64,000 nucleotides of DNA, from the NCBI GenBank assembly GCA_024362935.1, contig JANCRA010000005.1, forward strand, positions 25,256,235-25,320,234, written 5' to 3'. This stretch comes from Setophaga petechia. Lineage: Eukaryota > Chordata > Aves > Passeriformes > Parulidae. The number at the start of each line of letters is the position of its first letter. Positions within the stretch are counted from its first letter, which is position 1. The position numbers were made by a program, and so were the translations under genes. The notes beneath the pieces are model-generated. The model ran no database searches and was not told the origin of the DNA. It saw only the letters and a program-made list of their open reading frames with translations. Below, one piece after another: positions 1 to 13,786 of the stretch.

Positions 1-1283
1 AGCGGCCACAGCCCACCGTGAGCTTGGCTGCAGCCCTGCTCTCCTCTCCTGCTCATCAGCAAGGGCTGCTGTGCCAGCCCTGATTTCTGCAGTGCTGGGC
101 CATGGTTGGAGCTGTGCAGAATGGCTGAGATGTGTTGGGCAGGTGGTGGTTTGAATCCTTTGAAGGGAAGGTCAAGTACTTAATGCAGGCTTCAATAAGA
201 GGATAATAATAATTAGAACTCATAGGAGTTACTGATTGCAGATCCAAGATGTAAAGGAGAAGATGCTGGGATGGGAAAAGATATGGATGGGGGTTTTTTG
301 CAGCTGTAGCAGTGAGAGCACAGTGATGTCTGAGGTAACTGGGAGGAATGTGTTCATAGAACAGCCTTGGGAGAGAGGTCTCCTCTATCCAACTGCGGCT
401 GATTCTCTGCAGCTCTTGAGCAATCTACACCATCAATTGTAGATGGAGTTGGTAACAGGAAAAAATGCTAGCTAGGCTAGATTAGGGAATATAATCAAGT
501 CTGCCTGCTCTACAGGCATTATCAAACAGAGCGTTATGGCCTTTTCGATTTGTATAGGTGCGTTTCTGGCATTGAATATAAGTGGAGAGATGACATTTTT
601 GCTATGAACACATTCTGCCTAGGAGAAGGGTGTTGAAAAAGAAAATTGGATAGCAGCCTTGCAGCATCTTTTTTCAGTGTGGTGTCGTACAAGATACGGT
701 CTTGAATGAGTGGGGATTTTTTAAGAGTTCAGATGAGAAGTTCTGAGGAACTCTTGAAGTAAAAGTAGATCAGATCAGAAAATGTTCTGAATAAATTTAC
801 AATATTCACTTTTTTTTTCAACTTTGGTATGCCTGATTTTCTTATTGAACAAAACAAGCTCTGCTCTACAGTTAAATGTCAGATTTATTAGATTTTACAA
901 CAATTCTGTGTATTCTGATTTCAGTTTCACTTGTTTCAATACTGACTGACTTCTGTCAATACTGAGGTCAGGTGGGGGGTGTGGATAATGGTGGATCAGA
1001 ATGCAGGCAGCATAGCTGAAAATTGGTTAATCTCAGAGTAGCTAATATAGGTTGTTACCTTAACCTTAGCATTACCTTAAGGCCTCCAGCCTTTGTCCAG
1101 AAGAAAAACTGTGGGACAGACTCTTTGCATCCTACTGCTTCCTTGGCAGTCCTTGCTGCAGCATTCCGACTGGAGTTCTAGGCTTTGTCACTGTCTGAAG
1201 CCTGTGGGATATCCCGTTCTCCTGGTGACCTAGAGACTTGCTGACTGACCTCGTGCACAACAAAACTGTTTTCTTTTTTTTTG

Positions 1284-1396
1284 TAATTAATTTGCTCTAG
1301 ATGAGGGTAACAGGCGGAAATCATAGAAAAGGCAGAACTGTGAGGATCCAGCCAGATAAAGAAGCTTCGTCTGTCAGTTCTTGAGTTTTGGGCTTT
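1284..1396. repeat. Direct repeat, copy 1 of 2
   Basis: The segment around tttgctctagatgagggtaa, then aaaaggcagaactgtgagga, tccagcca.ataaa and ctgtcagttcttgagttttg recurs 540 bp downstream in the same orientation. Similarity covers about 110 bp with scattered substitutions. I do not recognise it as a known repeat family. Confidence 0.85.
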
Positions 1397-1823
1397 TTGC
1401 TGATTTGCTGATGAGGCTTCTTCTCAAATACAAAAAGAATCTGTTTGCATAGGGTCCTATGCATTTCAGTTCAGAAGCACTCATGGGTCCTTAATCACTT
1501 ATGTAAGACACTGCAGGAGAAAGAAATCATTCCCACTTTGGTGCAAAAACACATGGAATGGTATGAGGATAGAATTGACAGGTTCTGCAGCTCTGGGGAG
1601 GCCACACTTTGGGCCCTTGGAAATCATGGTATGTAAACAAAATTAAGAAGGGGTGGAAGGGATGTGTTTCACAGCACTGGCAAAAACCAATTGAAAACAT
1701 CAGTTTTTCTAGCTTTGCAGGCTTTTGTGAGCTTTAAAGAGTTGTGGAAATTGGTACAATAACTTAAGTTACATGGATTAAACTTTGGTTTGTTAACAGA
1801 ATGGAAAGATCATGCAGTTTTTG

Positions 1824-1936
1824 CATTTAATTTGTTCTAGATGAGGGTAACAGGTAGAAGCAGTAGAAAAGGCAGAGCTGTGAGGATCCAGCCACATAAA
1901 CAAATTTCAACTGTCAGTTTTTGAGTTTTGTTCTGT
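1824..1936. repeat. Direct repeat, copy 2 of 2
   Basis: This is the partner of the copy at 1284-1396: tttgttctagatgagggtaa, aaaaggcagagctgtgagga, tccagccacataaa and ctgtcagtttttgagttttg. The ~430 bp between the copies shows no obvious similarity to either, so it is a spaced rather than a head-to-tail duplication. Confidence 0.85.
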
Positions 1937-3814
1937 GCTGCTGTTCTGTGAAATGGTAAACTCTGCAGCTACTGGGGGATATAAAAAGATGGACTGGAAT
2001 GAAATAGACCTTTCTCTTTTGGCCTTGCTTCAGAAAAATGAACATTCCTTAGGATAGGCTGTGACTGGAATCACAATGACATGGAAAGCGTGTCTTGAGC
2101 ATGTCTCCTAGGCCATGCTTAAATTCAGGGAGCAGCTACTAGAAAAAGAAGGAATGCCCAGGTGGGGTGTTGTTCATGTCCCTGTTCATATCTGGCTTTG
2201 ACTAGTTGTGCTAGTAAGTCAAATTGGAATGTGCTGTCAACTAAATACATTTTTAGAAAGTGCTGGTAACAAACATAAAATCAACTCGTAGGTCAGGATA
2301 TTTGGTGCACAGCTTTTTGCTTTTTAGGCTCTCCATTTCACCTTCTGGATCTGTCTTGAGCAAGATAAGAACCTTTGGGCACTTTCATTTCTTTACTTTT
2401 CATTTGTTTCAAACACCACTAGCCACATTAGTTACCTAAAGAAGAAATTCTCACTGTCCTCTGTGAAACAAGAAAGTACCCTATTTGAAACCAGTTTTCA
2501 ACCAATCTGTTAAATACTAGTGATTTTTGTTAAAGATTTCCAATAGAAGCACTAGGACATTAGCTGGCTTTTACAACTCTGCTTATTTAGAGAATATGCC
2601 AGCTAATTGCTAGAGGAAGTATGTCTAACAGTACAAAAGATCTAGTTGTTAATTTCAGCTATTGTGAGTGGACCTGAAGGGAATGTTTTTTTCCTCATGT
2701 ACAGCTATTTTTTTTTCCAGTTACTGAAAATTCAGGATCTTGGATTTGACCATGGTTTTTGCTTTACATTACCCATCCCGCCCCCCGGAATCACTGGACT
2801 GTATTTGTAGTGATGCTTGTCTTTCCAGCAGCAGCTGGAAAAGAGACAGTGGTACAAGTGAGACAGGAGGTGGCAGGAAGATGTATGACTGCTGGGAGAG
2901 GGGTAAAAGGATTTCATTTTCCCCACATGGGAAGAAAAACTGAAGCCAGACAACTGGGCTTTTTAGTTATAAGAACACAACAAAATAATATCATCATGGC
3001 ACTCTAAATCACTAATGCAACTTTGTCTGAAATTCTCTAGATCTTTAATGCAGTTGTCTAGATACACAACAATAAGACTACAAAGACAACTCAATTATCG
3101 TGACAAAAAATTGTTTTAAATGTTGTAACTAATAAATCAAAATAAAAAGTGGTATAGAGAGATCAAATGATGAGTGGTATATATAGTTGATAAATTAAAC
3201 ACTCTTTTCACTGTTTCCTATCATAGGAGACCAAGCATGCAGCAAAGAAATGGAAATGCAGATGCTTAAGTTGTTTCACAGTCAGGTCTCTAGTTTGTTT
3301 TACAGATTAAATACTTTCAGCTAAATGTAATTCATCAATTTTGATCGCTCGTGTGGTGCAATTTGTGTTCATATGGTTGTGGGGGTTTTTAATGCAGTAA
3401 ATTTTTGGGCCTGTTGCCAAAACATGTTTTTCAGGAAGTGCAGAGTGGCTTCACCTCCCCTGTGTTTGTGAAGGTAGTTTTTAAACAACAATTTGTCAAG
3501 TTAAGAAATAGAAACAGTGCATGTGATCAGTTACAGTTCATGATGAATAAGCAGAATGTTCATGGTACCGAATACTGATTGTGTTTAGTAATTCATGGCT
3601 ACTTTGTAAGCCAGAATTTTTCCCTGTGAATTGTTTGATGGACCACAGCTAATGTCTGATACATTCAGGAGAAGCTGTGATTGTATCAAGCCCAGTTTGG
3701 AAACAAAAGAGACTCAGGTTCACTGAATGACTACAGAGCCTGGAATAGTTTTTTTCAAGACCATTGAGTTTTTATTCATGCAGTGGTACTGGCAGCTCCT
3801 GTGGCAGAAGTTTC

Positions 3815-3827
3815 AGAGAGAGAGAGA
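3815..3827. repeat. (AG)6 microsatellite
   Basis: A short run of six AG units followed by acagac. Confidence 0.8.
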
Positions 3828-5608
3828 CAGACTTCACCTGTGTTCTTCTGCCTTCTATGCCACTATGGGCTTTGAATTTAGCTTTTTTTTAACAACCCTC
3901 ATAATGAAGATGTTTTTTAGAGTAACTTCTTGGAGCTAAGATGGTAACATGCAGAATTTTTAAGGTCTCTGTTCTCATTTTGGACTCTTGGTAGAATTAG
4001 CATCAGTGATTTGGTATTGGAGATAGTTGAATGAGTGAATATAACCTTATTCACATGGAGCTGTGGAGCTGAGAGAAAAGAAGTCAAAGCCTTTGTTTGG
4101 TGAACAAAGCCTTCCTGTATCTGAACAAGAACACAGACATTTTTTCCCTGCACTGTCACACAAAAATTACTTGTCTGGCAATATAAACAGCAATAACAAA
4201 CAACCATTTTTAAAATACTTTATGAACATTTGTGTTTGGGAGTCAATGTGAAAGACAAGAAATATGCAAGAAGGAAAAAGTTTTGGGAATCTGGGCTGTG
4301 GATGGTGTTCATGCAGTTTCAAGGTACATGATTTTAGTAGCCAGCAAAGGTACTTCATTGTTTTAAACACTCTTCTAGCAATTTTCTCTGACTTTGTCCA
4401 GAAAAATGTATTTCTTTATCTGATTGCACCAGAATTACTTCTACTAAGAGTCGAGAAACAGGAGTGATTGCCAGGTTTTCATTGAAATCTTCCAAAGAAA
4501 TTTTCTGGCTCACGGTTCATGACCAATACTATTGCAAAAAGATATGACAGAGCTGTGTAGTTCGTATAATTGACTAAACTTTTAGTCACTTACCTCTGAT
4601 TTTTTTTTTTAATTTATAAAGTGGTATCAAGGAAAGGATTTTAGTAGGTTCAGTTTAGCTAATCAGCCTGATGAGACAGTCTGTTGTTTAATGACTGGAT
4701 GAAACCTTCCCCATCCTGAACCATCATCCTTCAGCTGCTAGAGCCACATTTTGTGAGTATGATTGAGTCTTTTGCTTTTTCCTGTATTGGTTAGTCACTC
4801 TCTCTTTGGATGAAAATAGCAGTGGAGTCCTGAAGGGTTAGTCTGGCTGCCTGGTTTTTATATGTACCATGTAGGATTACTCTTGCTGAAAATAACCAGT
4901 AACCAAAAGCCACAATGTATGAGAGATGAAGATATTTTCTTAAAACTTAAATGCAGCCATAACTAATCAATTTGATTCCTAATATTTTCCAAATTCACCA
5001 AAACTTGATGGCAGAAGAGCTTGGCAAATGCAGTTTGAAGTTCACCTTCCCTGAACATCCCCCATTTCCTAGGTCCTGCTCCTGACATTTCGCTTTGTGT
5101 CAGGTTTGCTGTACTGAGAATAGGGAAGAGCTTCCTCTTGAGAGTTGTGGCAGAGGTTTTTGCTTAATTAACTGGCAGAGGGTATGTCTGAGAGTGACTC
5201 CTTCAGTGCCTTCTTCAGTCCCCGAGTGGTGTTAATTTCCTGCGAAATACAGGGGAACATATTCCCATCAGTATGTCCACACAACTCTTAGTGATGCTAA
5301 TGAGAGCTGGGTGCTTGTGTCAGAGGGGAAATTGCTATCTGTGTGCCAGGACTGCATCCCCAATCACTGAACAGTGGGATTGCATTGTCTCACTGCTTCT
5401 TTGTTATGGATTGTCTCTTTCAGCAGCTTCATTGGTTCTTTCATTTATTGCTGTAGCTATCCTAAGCCAAGCTTTCCTAAGAAAACCACAGAATAATCTA
5501 GTATCAGTTTTGTCAGTATGCCACCTTAAGTGCTGTGTTTCGGGGAATTTCTGGGAAAATAGCAGAGGGGAATTTTGGCAGGTCAGACAGGTTCTTCTAG
5601 ACTTGCTC

Positions 5609-5622
5609 AAAAAAAAAAAAAA
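5609..5622. repeat. A14 homopolymer tract
   Basis: Fourteen consecutive A after gcttctagacttgctc-type sequence. No LINE or retrocopy similarity was recognised to its left, so it is treated as simple sequence. Confidence 0.9.
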
Positions 5623-6364
5623 GGTGAATTTGTTTCATGCAGATAGCTGTTTGCTTGAAAGCTTCCTTTAGTGCAATGTGAAAGTGATTCAGCCCCCTAA
5701 TCCATCACTAGAAGTCTCTGCTACCATCCAAGACACTTAAAAGAATCACATTTACAGTTCTAATTGATAGCCACTGTTTTGACAGGCAAACAGATTTCTC
5801 CTCCCAGTGGCTTCATGCAGTTGGCCTCCAGCAGACCTCACCATTAGCACAATTCTACTGAAAAGAATATACAAGCTAATAATAAATCTGTGGGGAAGGA
5901 TATTAACCACAAACTACTATGTCTAATTAGTAATGTACAATAGCCAAGGCCAGGGAGGGAAGGTATTATTTATCAAAAGAACTGATTTTGACAGTTTAAA
6001 AATGCAAAAACATCTATTATTTGTTATGCCAAAACACATCTTTCAAAATACGGCATATACATAACTCCTTTCTTACTTTGGCATTGTTTTGAATGTTACT
6101 GCTTTGTAAAAATGCCAGCTATAGTAAAGGCACAGAGGAGGAATTTGTGTTGCTTTATCTTTAGAGGTCCATTATGAAACCTAAAAGCAAGTAGGGGTTT
6201 TTTTGCCTTTACAACCTCCAGTGCCTATTCAAGAGCCATTCTCTCCCTCTTATATCTCTCTTCAAAAGCATCTCTTTACTGTGAATTCTCTTAGTTCAGA
6301 GTTTATCAAGTACTCTGAGCCTGAGCTCAAATAAGGCTAATGCATCTTGCTGAGAAAGAGTGGT

Positions 6365-6409
6365 AGAGATCTCTCTGGAGAGATCTCTCAGCCCCTGGAG
6401 AGGTCTCTG
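6365..6409. repeat. Palindrome and triple AGAGATCTCTC repeat
   Basis: AGAGATCTCTC occurs at 6365 and 6379, and as AGAGGTCTCTG at 6399. The first two overlap as a perfect inverted repeat with an 11-bp arm (6365-6375 against 6378-6388) and a 2-base centre. Whether it binds a protein or is simply a decayed simple repeat is not visible. Confidence 0.9.
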
Positions 6410-7376
6410 CATGTCCTCACTGCAGATTGCTGCTCAGCATCTGGGAAGCAAGAGTGCTGGTGCCCAAAACGCAATCCCTTTGGGCAGTCCCCAGCAGAAA
6501 TCCCCAGAAGGAGCTGTTTCTGTAGCAGTGCGGCAGTGGAGCATATGAAAGGAGTGTGGAGCAAGGAGGAGGAGAGCAAGTGTGTTGGGGAGAAGGAAAT
6601 GGATGAGGAAAGAACTTAAAGGAGATGGGGACGTAGTCAAGGGGGAAGAGCATCATAGCAAACGGGCTAGAAAGTGAGGCAGGTGGATATGCAGTGGTAA
6701 TGGAATCATGGCTCTGAGCTGATCAGTAGAGAAAGAGAATAGGACCTTTTAAACTGAGCACATAATTTTTACCCTTTGTGACTCGATTTCTTCATATTGG
6801 AACGGATATGATGATATATGCTCAACTTTAACCACTCATTAAAGTCACTAGATTCCACAGAATGGAGCCTTCATGAACACTTGCATGTTGTCTTGATTGA
6901 AACAGGGAGGGGAGTCCTCTGTATTCCTGCTATTTCCAAAGATGTTTTTCCTTAGAGATCTTTTTGGAACCTGCAGTGTGCAGGTTTGCTTCATGAAAGT
7001 CAGATAAGCCCAAACAAATCCCCACTGTGACATGTAAGGGGAGGAAGGCCTGTGAGAAGGTGAACCCTGCAGTGGTGAGATGATTAGCAAGTCTGACACC
7101 TCAAAATATCATGGCTCTGAGTGCAAATGTAGCAGGTTTTCAGTTTCGTTTTGCAAATGTCGTGCATTTAATTTGCCTCATGAGTTTTGTATCTGCAGTT
7201 CTGATAATGTCACAGTTCTGTGTTGTTTTTCCGTAGCCAAGAGGGCTGAGCAAAAAGTTTTGTAGTGCAACTGGAGATTCTCATGAAGTGCATGAGCAGC
7301 TAAAATGCTAAGAAGAGCAGTGAATACTGTGAGAGTTATGACATGAGAAAAATGAAAAGTCCTTCTCTGACAAACG

Positions 7377-7400
7377 TGCATATACATATACATACGCATG
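7377..7400. repeat. TATACA-type short repeat
   Basis: Imperfect repeats gcatatacatatacatacgc within the intron, with alternating purine/pyrimidine character. Confidence 0.75.
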
Positions 7401-10400
7401 TAGCTGATGCTTTAGTGAAGTCTGGGGTCATGTGGCTGGTAATAAGCAAAACAGACACCCAGCACAGAAGAAAACCTGAAACAAAAGAAAAAATTCAGCG
7501 GCCTGTTTTTGTCAAGTATGGCACCCAAAGACCTACCCTTTAGCTCCCTTCAGTTGGCCTTTTCCCTGTCCCACCTTTAAGTGGCTCTCAGCTACCTGCA
7601 GAGGGCTGCAGGTGTTGCTGGGATAGAGGTGTACTGGCTCTCACTTGACTGCAGGATTTTGAAAACCACAAAGTCAGCAAGTGGTTCTGGAGGGGCTGCT
7701 GGCAACTTCAGCAGACTGCACAGCCACTCTGTCTCCTACTTTGCCTTAATGATTGCACCTTACAGGAATAGCTCAGTCAGAAACTGCATTTATATTTTGC
7801 TGCGTGGAAAAGAATAGCAAATATCCAGAAAAATTAATAGCAAGCCTAACTGCCTGCTTCTTTTCCCTTTCCTCTTTCCCTTTCCTGAGACTATGAAATG
7901 GAGATTAGGAAAGCAAAGTCAAGGTCTGTTTTTTTTCCTTTTGTTTTGAAGGTGGAGTTCCCATGCCCAAGACATGGATGGGATTATCATGTTCCCTGGG
8001 GTTGGCAGGTTGCCATTTACAGAGCCCTTACAGGGAAGGCGCAGCAATGTTTCTCTGCACGGTTTGGAACAGAGTTAGTATTCGTTTCAGAAGAAATTAC
8101 ATGCTTGTAAAGGGAAACCAGGAGGGGGAAATAACTGCTGCTCTATGGAAGCAGGGACAAATAAGAATATATGGGAATAATTTCTTACTTTGGTACAGGG
8201 TAATTCCACAGTCTGGTGGACAAACGGGCAGTGCTTGTTGCATTGGACAGACCATAAATTCATTTTTTTTTCCTCCTTCTGATCAAGCTGTAAATCACAG
8301 CTGTCCTTGTTAGCTGCAGATTTTTCTTTTGTGATATATGTAATGTAGGATGCAGAATTTTTGTCCTGGTGACTGAAAAGACTAGCAATGTGGTCACTGG
8401 GTGATTAAAACATCATTTCATGGCAACAGGTGCATTGCTGCCATTGAACATTATGATTTTCCCCTTTTCATAAATGCTACCTCTAGGACTCAGGCTACCT
8501 CAGCATGTTTTCTAAAAATAAGCTTTTTGAAGTATGAAGGATGACTCTTCTCAGCTGCCTTCTGTTGTCTAGGTTAACACAGTAGTTGATGAGAGTTATT
8601 CTATTCCATTGGTTCCATAGATGGACTTTGTTTACGTTTCAGCTTGGGTGGTCCAAGTCTTAGGGTGCCATCACATTCCCTTGGGTTTTGTCTTTGGTCA
8701 CTTTTTATACTGCAGACATAAGATTTTGTATATGATGAGCAGAGATGCTCTACTGGAAAGAGTTTCCTAGTACCCAATTATCAAAGTGAGTTACAGTAAC
8801 TCACTCACCTCTATCTTTTTAAGAGCAAGTTCTGTGTTTAAAAAATGTCTTTAAGGTTATGGGGGGCTCAAAGGCTTTGAAAAGATGGGTGCGAAATCTT
8901 TGGGGGCACTGTTTAAATTGCCTCCATTCTGCAATTTCTAGGCAAAAGATCAGCCTCCTGCATATCACGTGGGAAACAGCATCCATTCTTATCTGGTACT
9001 GAAACAGATAATATTCAAGGCAGTGATACTAGAAATGAAGATTTTCCTTTATTGCTGTCCACATGGTTGATACTCTAAGAGTAAACTTTAAACTTCAGTG
9101 TGTAATTTAGGGCTTCTGTTTGACATTTCCTTTCTCTGTGTGACCCTCTCCATTGAAAATTATAGATTATTTACCTGTGAGGTGTTACAGCAGGCAGCTT
9201 CTCAGATTCCGTGCTGGGAATTCTTTGAGTAGCCCTTAAGTCTATGAACAATGTGATGATCCATGCATTAATACAAATGTGATTAAGTATCTTTTCTCAG
9301 CTTTGTTTGCTTTGTTCTACTGATGCCTACAAGTTACATAATGAGTAGCATGTACAGGGTCTGCATTAAAGGCAGTTTCGCATTGTAGCAGAATTCATGG
9401 CAAATTTATTTTCCTTTTAGCAAAACTTCAGTGGGGAAAAAAATTGCACTGTTGATTTATTTTGAATGAACTCACAGAAGTCTTACTAAGTGTGCCATGT
9501 GGAAAGCTCCTTGAAGTGCTGAGAGTTAATACTCTCTGCTCTTAATTTCAAATTCCAGATAAATATGGTTTCAGCTTTGATCTTATCTGGACTAATTCTT
9601 TGTCACTGTACTAATTAATTCAGCATGCTGCAGAAAAGATGCTAATTTGGGCATCAAAGAAATAAACGGGTGGGGGGAGGTTGTGTTTAATCAGAGTTCT
9701 TAAAAGATAAGTTTTACTCCCATTAGACTGGTTCTGGAAGTTCAGTCATTTTAGTCTAGCTCCAGCAGTCTGATACAGTAAATAAAAAATAAATTAAAAA
9801 ATACAAAAATGGCACTTGTTTGCTTAATTTTGATGTACAGAAGCATAATAAGGTGGATTTTTTTATATTTGCAACTTCTGCATAACTTCTCTCTGCCTGC
9901 TGATCTTAATAATTTTAACTCTGATCACAGCATTAGCATAATGTGAATATCTCTGAAAATATTCTTAAGATGGCTAAATATGAGGATACTCACATTCATG
10001 AAGTTTAGCTGCATTTGTGAAACACAAATAATAATTGTAGTATAGCACACTTGGACAATTTGTTCCATGCTTCCACAGATGTAATAAATCAGAGGTTAAG
10101 TCATTTTTTCCCTTTGCAGGGGAGCTGGTTTTGGTTGCCTAAGCTGCCCTGTTGTTTGCCATGGAAAGCTGCTGGTTTTGCTGCCCTCCTCTTCTTGCTG
10201 CCCTGGGAGTGAGCCCTAGTAGTGGGAGAACAGGGAGGCAGCAGCCCAGCTGCAAAAGTCTTTCCTGCAACCCAACCTCACCAAATTGAACTAAAAGTCC
10301 TTTTTTTCCTCTTTATTTTCCAGTTCCCTTTCCAATTTACCCAACAGTATTGGTGCTGTACAGAGCACTGTCCCAGAATTGGAGGCACTCCCCACCCAGG

Positions 10401-12674
10401 AGCAGGGAGCATCAGGGTCTGAAATAACCCTCACCTGTGTTCATCATCTTATTGGCACCTTCCTTTCACCCTGCCTGAGCAGGGAGGTTGGGTCAAAACC
10501 TGTTCCTGGGCAAGGCTTTGTCACGAGGAGGTTTTGCTGTAATGCATGTTGTACACTGGGAGAGGCATCTCCGTGTTGCTGGGGCTAAATCCCCCCCAGA
10601 GGAATGGGATCCACTGTCTGGGAGCAAGGGGCTGGCAGAGGACCAGGCAAGGAGATGCTTAACCCTTCCTGTCCACAGTGCCCCAGCGCCCAGCTGCCCT
10701 TTTTCCATGTTTTACCAAAGCAGGTTCTTTCCTTTCTGCAGTTTTTTTAACTGTTGCAAAGCTCTTGATCCCAATGGTGTAATACTCAATGGCACATTTC
10801 TGCCCAGTAAGTAAACATTTAGTAACAAACCTTTTAGATATTTAGAGAGCCACTAAAAATGTGAAAGATGTATTTCATTAATGCTGCTATTAACATAAAT
10901 GTAAAATGAGCCTGGCCTGTAATCACCATCAAGTCTGATTCACTAAGGATCTTTACAGCAATGTTTAATACTCTGTAAAAGTGTATGTATGAAAGCAATT
11001 AATCAAAGCACAGCACTGCTTCTAGAGTATTTCTTCTACCGTAAAAGCTGAGTGATAAAATAACTTAAAACACACTGCAGTAGTGGCAGTTAATAAGCTT
11101 TTTATAGTCCCTGTGTGGACCTGAAAATCATACCTTATTAGTATCTTTATCTTTCTTTCTCACTTATTCATTCTTACTCACATTTAAATTTAATTTTAAG
11201 AGTTATTTCTAGCGTTTCATAAGGGACTTGCTTTAATAATCTCAGCATTTTTCCCCATTTTGCTGTGAAATGACTTGGAGTCAGAGCTTTTGTTATATGT
11301 ACTTTACAAATCACTCTGGTTTTTTACAAATCATTTCTGGAGATGTCAAGATTTTCTGACAGTGTTAGGATTTGTGCCTTGCTTGACTGTGTCATAGGCT
11401 CTCCTGAATTATTTTCTCACAGGTGTTTGTACTTCCATTATGTACCTTGTTAGCTGTGGTGGAACCTCCTGATCTTGGGCAGCTGAATTAGCTAAGAAAT
11501 CCAAATTGATGAATTTAGTCGGCAAGCAGCTTCAAGGTTCCACCCACCAGATGTTTCTGCTGCTTAGAAGTCTGGGACTATAGACCTGCCTGCTTTTTAA
11601 TCCTTGAAGCAAATAAGCAAATATCAACACATTTGAGATCTGGAAGCCTACGGCTCCACACGGAAACGAAGTGTTGCCATGACCACAGCTTTAGGTCTTG
11701 CATGCAAGACATTTATCCCAAGTAATAACAGAGCAGGTCTGTAGTAGGTTTGTTTTCATTTTTATCCCTTAGAATCCTTGGGAAGAAGCATACGTATGCT
11801 TTAATGCTATAACAAATAGAATGGCAATAAATACTGCAAGACAACATACATTTGGTTTTCAGAGACTTTATTTCCTTAATGTTTCTGAGGGGAATGATTT
11901 CAATTGTTTGCAGGGCACCCTTTGAAATTAATAGAAATAGGATAATGCCTCACTCTTGCACAGCATATTTTCAACAGCTGCATATGGGCTTTTCCCAAAA
12001 GCACAAAGCGCTCAAAGATCTGTTCACATAAAGAAAAACCCTTTATGTTTTTATTTACAAGAGAGCTGTGCTCTGAGTAGTTGGAATATTAACTTTCCCA
12101 GCTGAAAATATACTAAGCTAAACAGGGCTGTAACACCTTTAACTGTGCTTCCCGGGCATTTACAGTGAATAATCAAGGAACTGGGGTATTCACTCAACCT
12201 GGGAAGGCATGGATTTATTTCCTTACTGTCATTGTGATGACCAGTGGCTTCATTTGACATAAATTGATTATAGATGGCTATAGAATGAGAAGATACAGCT
12301 GATCTGTTTGTTTTCAGGTCTTCTAGTTATAGTTCTCCATTTGTTATAAAAGGTTTTCAGAGTAATGAATCCATCAGATATTAAATTGAAGCAAATTTGA
12401 CTGTGCACAGTATAGCAAAACAGACATTTTAAAAATTTGTGTACCATACAATTTTTCAGTCATGTTTTTATTCTGCTGACAATAGTATTAATATGGAAGG
12501 CAGATTTTACCACAGTCCAATTATTCATTGCCTGGAGAATTGACATTTTCAAATCCTAAAGCCATTCAGTTTCCATAGAATTTTAATATGGACTTGATTA
12601 ATTCCATAGTATAATTTGACAATAGATTTTATCCTGTTCTTGTTGAAATCAGTGAAGGCCCTCATACTGATAAT

Positions 12675-12697
12675 ATGATCAAACCTAATTTGATCAT
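12675..12697. repeat. Perfect hairpin, 9-bp stem and 5-base loop
   Basis: ATGATCAAA at 12675-12683 is the exact reverse complement of TTTGATCAT at 12689-12697, with loop CCTAA. It has no T-tract or terminator context and none would be expected in an animal intron. Confidence 0.9.
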
Positions 12698-13198
12698 GCA
12701 GCAAGTACTCTTAATACCTCTTTTTTTTTGTTGTTCCAATAAGCAGCAGAGACTATTAAACCTCACAAACCCATGCAAAATTACAATGGCTGGAAGTTAA
12801 TTTTATCATCAGAAGCCTATGGCAATTAGAACATTTCAGTGAGCAGACCATAACTTTTAGGACAGAATGTATAAATTCAGGCAGAGATAATACTGGGTTC
12901 TTTGTGGTTTAATGCTGTCTGTGTATATTTCTTTTCTTAACACTGTTAAATTTTGTGCTGCTTTTATTTTCCAATATTTGTGCAAGATTTTTGTTGAGCT
13001 GAAAAACATAATAATAAGAGAACGGAATGAAAAATAGTAATAATAAGAGAATGGGTGTTTAACAATGTGCCGAACAGGCAAAAAAAAACTACATCTGAAT
13101 ATTTCCCTAGCCTTGAGCTATATGCTGCATACTTAGTGTAACAAGTCAAAATTGTAAGCCCACACAAATCTGTCTGAAGCAAAAAATTGCAAAGAAAT

Positions 13199-13786
13199 AG
13201 TCATAGAATCATATAATGGTTTGGCTGGAAGGCACCTTAAAGATTACCAGTTCCACCCTGCCACGGGCAGGGGCACTTTCCACTGTCCCACGTTACTCAA
13301 AGCCCCATCCGACCTGGCCTTGAGCACCTCCAGCAGCTCCAGAGTTTCCCTGGGCAACCTGTTCCAGTGCCTCACCATGCTCAGTGAGCAATTTCTTCCT
13401 AATATCCAATTTAAACCTACCTCTTTTCACTTTAAGGCCATTCCCCTGTGTCCTGTCCCTTCTTGCCCTTGAGAGTAGTCCCTGTCCATCTCTTCTGTAG
13501 CCCCCTTTAGGTACTGGAAGGTGCAATAAGATCTCTCTTATTGAACTTTCTCTTCTCCAGGCTGAACAACCCCTGCTCTCTCAGCTTTTCTTGATAGGAG
13601 AGGTCCTTCAGCCCTCTGACCATCTTTGTGGCTTCCTCTGGACTCACTCCAACAGCTCCACATCCTTTTGTTTGTTGGAGGCCCCCGGAGGAGGATGCAG
13701 CACTCAGGATGGTGTCCCATGAGAATGGAGTGTAAGGGCAAAATCACCTCCCTCAGCCTGCTGGCCACACTGCCTTCAGTGCAGCA
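13199..13786 (-). mobile_element. CR1 LINE, 5'-truncated 3' end (antisense to the gene)
   Basis: About 590 bp that read, in reverse orientation, as the familiar avian CR1 3' region. The 3' terminal octamer-type sequence tcatagaatcata sits at the left end. It is followed by the blocks ggcaccttaaagatta, caaagccccatccgacctgg, gggcaacctgttccagtgcc, atttcttcctaatatcc, ctccaggctgaacaac, tctggactcactccaaca and tcacctccctcagcctgctg. The right end stops near gtgcagcaca, so most of the element, including ORF2, is missing, as is usual for 5'-truncated CR1 copies. Several internal differences from the remembered consensus suggest moderate age. Open frames within it on both strands are repeat-derived shadows. 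The insertion is non-autonomous and lies ~2.4 kb upstream of exon A. Confidence 0.93.

Noticed and set aside
5273..5671. A 132-codon ORF with hydrophobic stretches
   Set aside because: It reads through an A14 tract as polylysine and has no family resemblance. Chance ORF.
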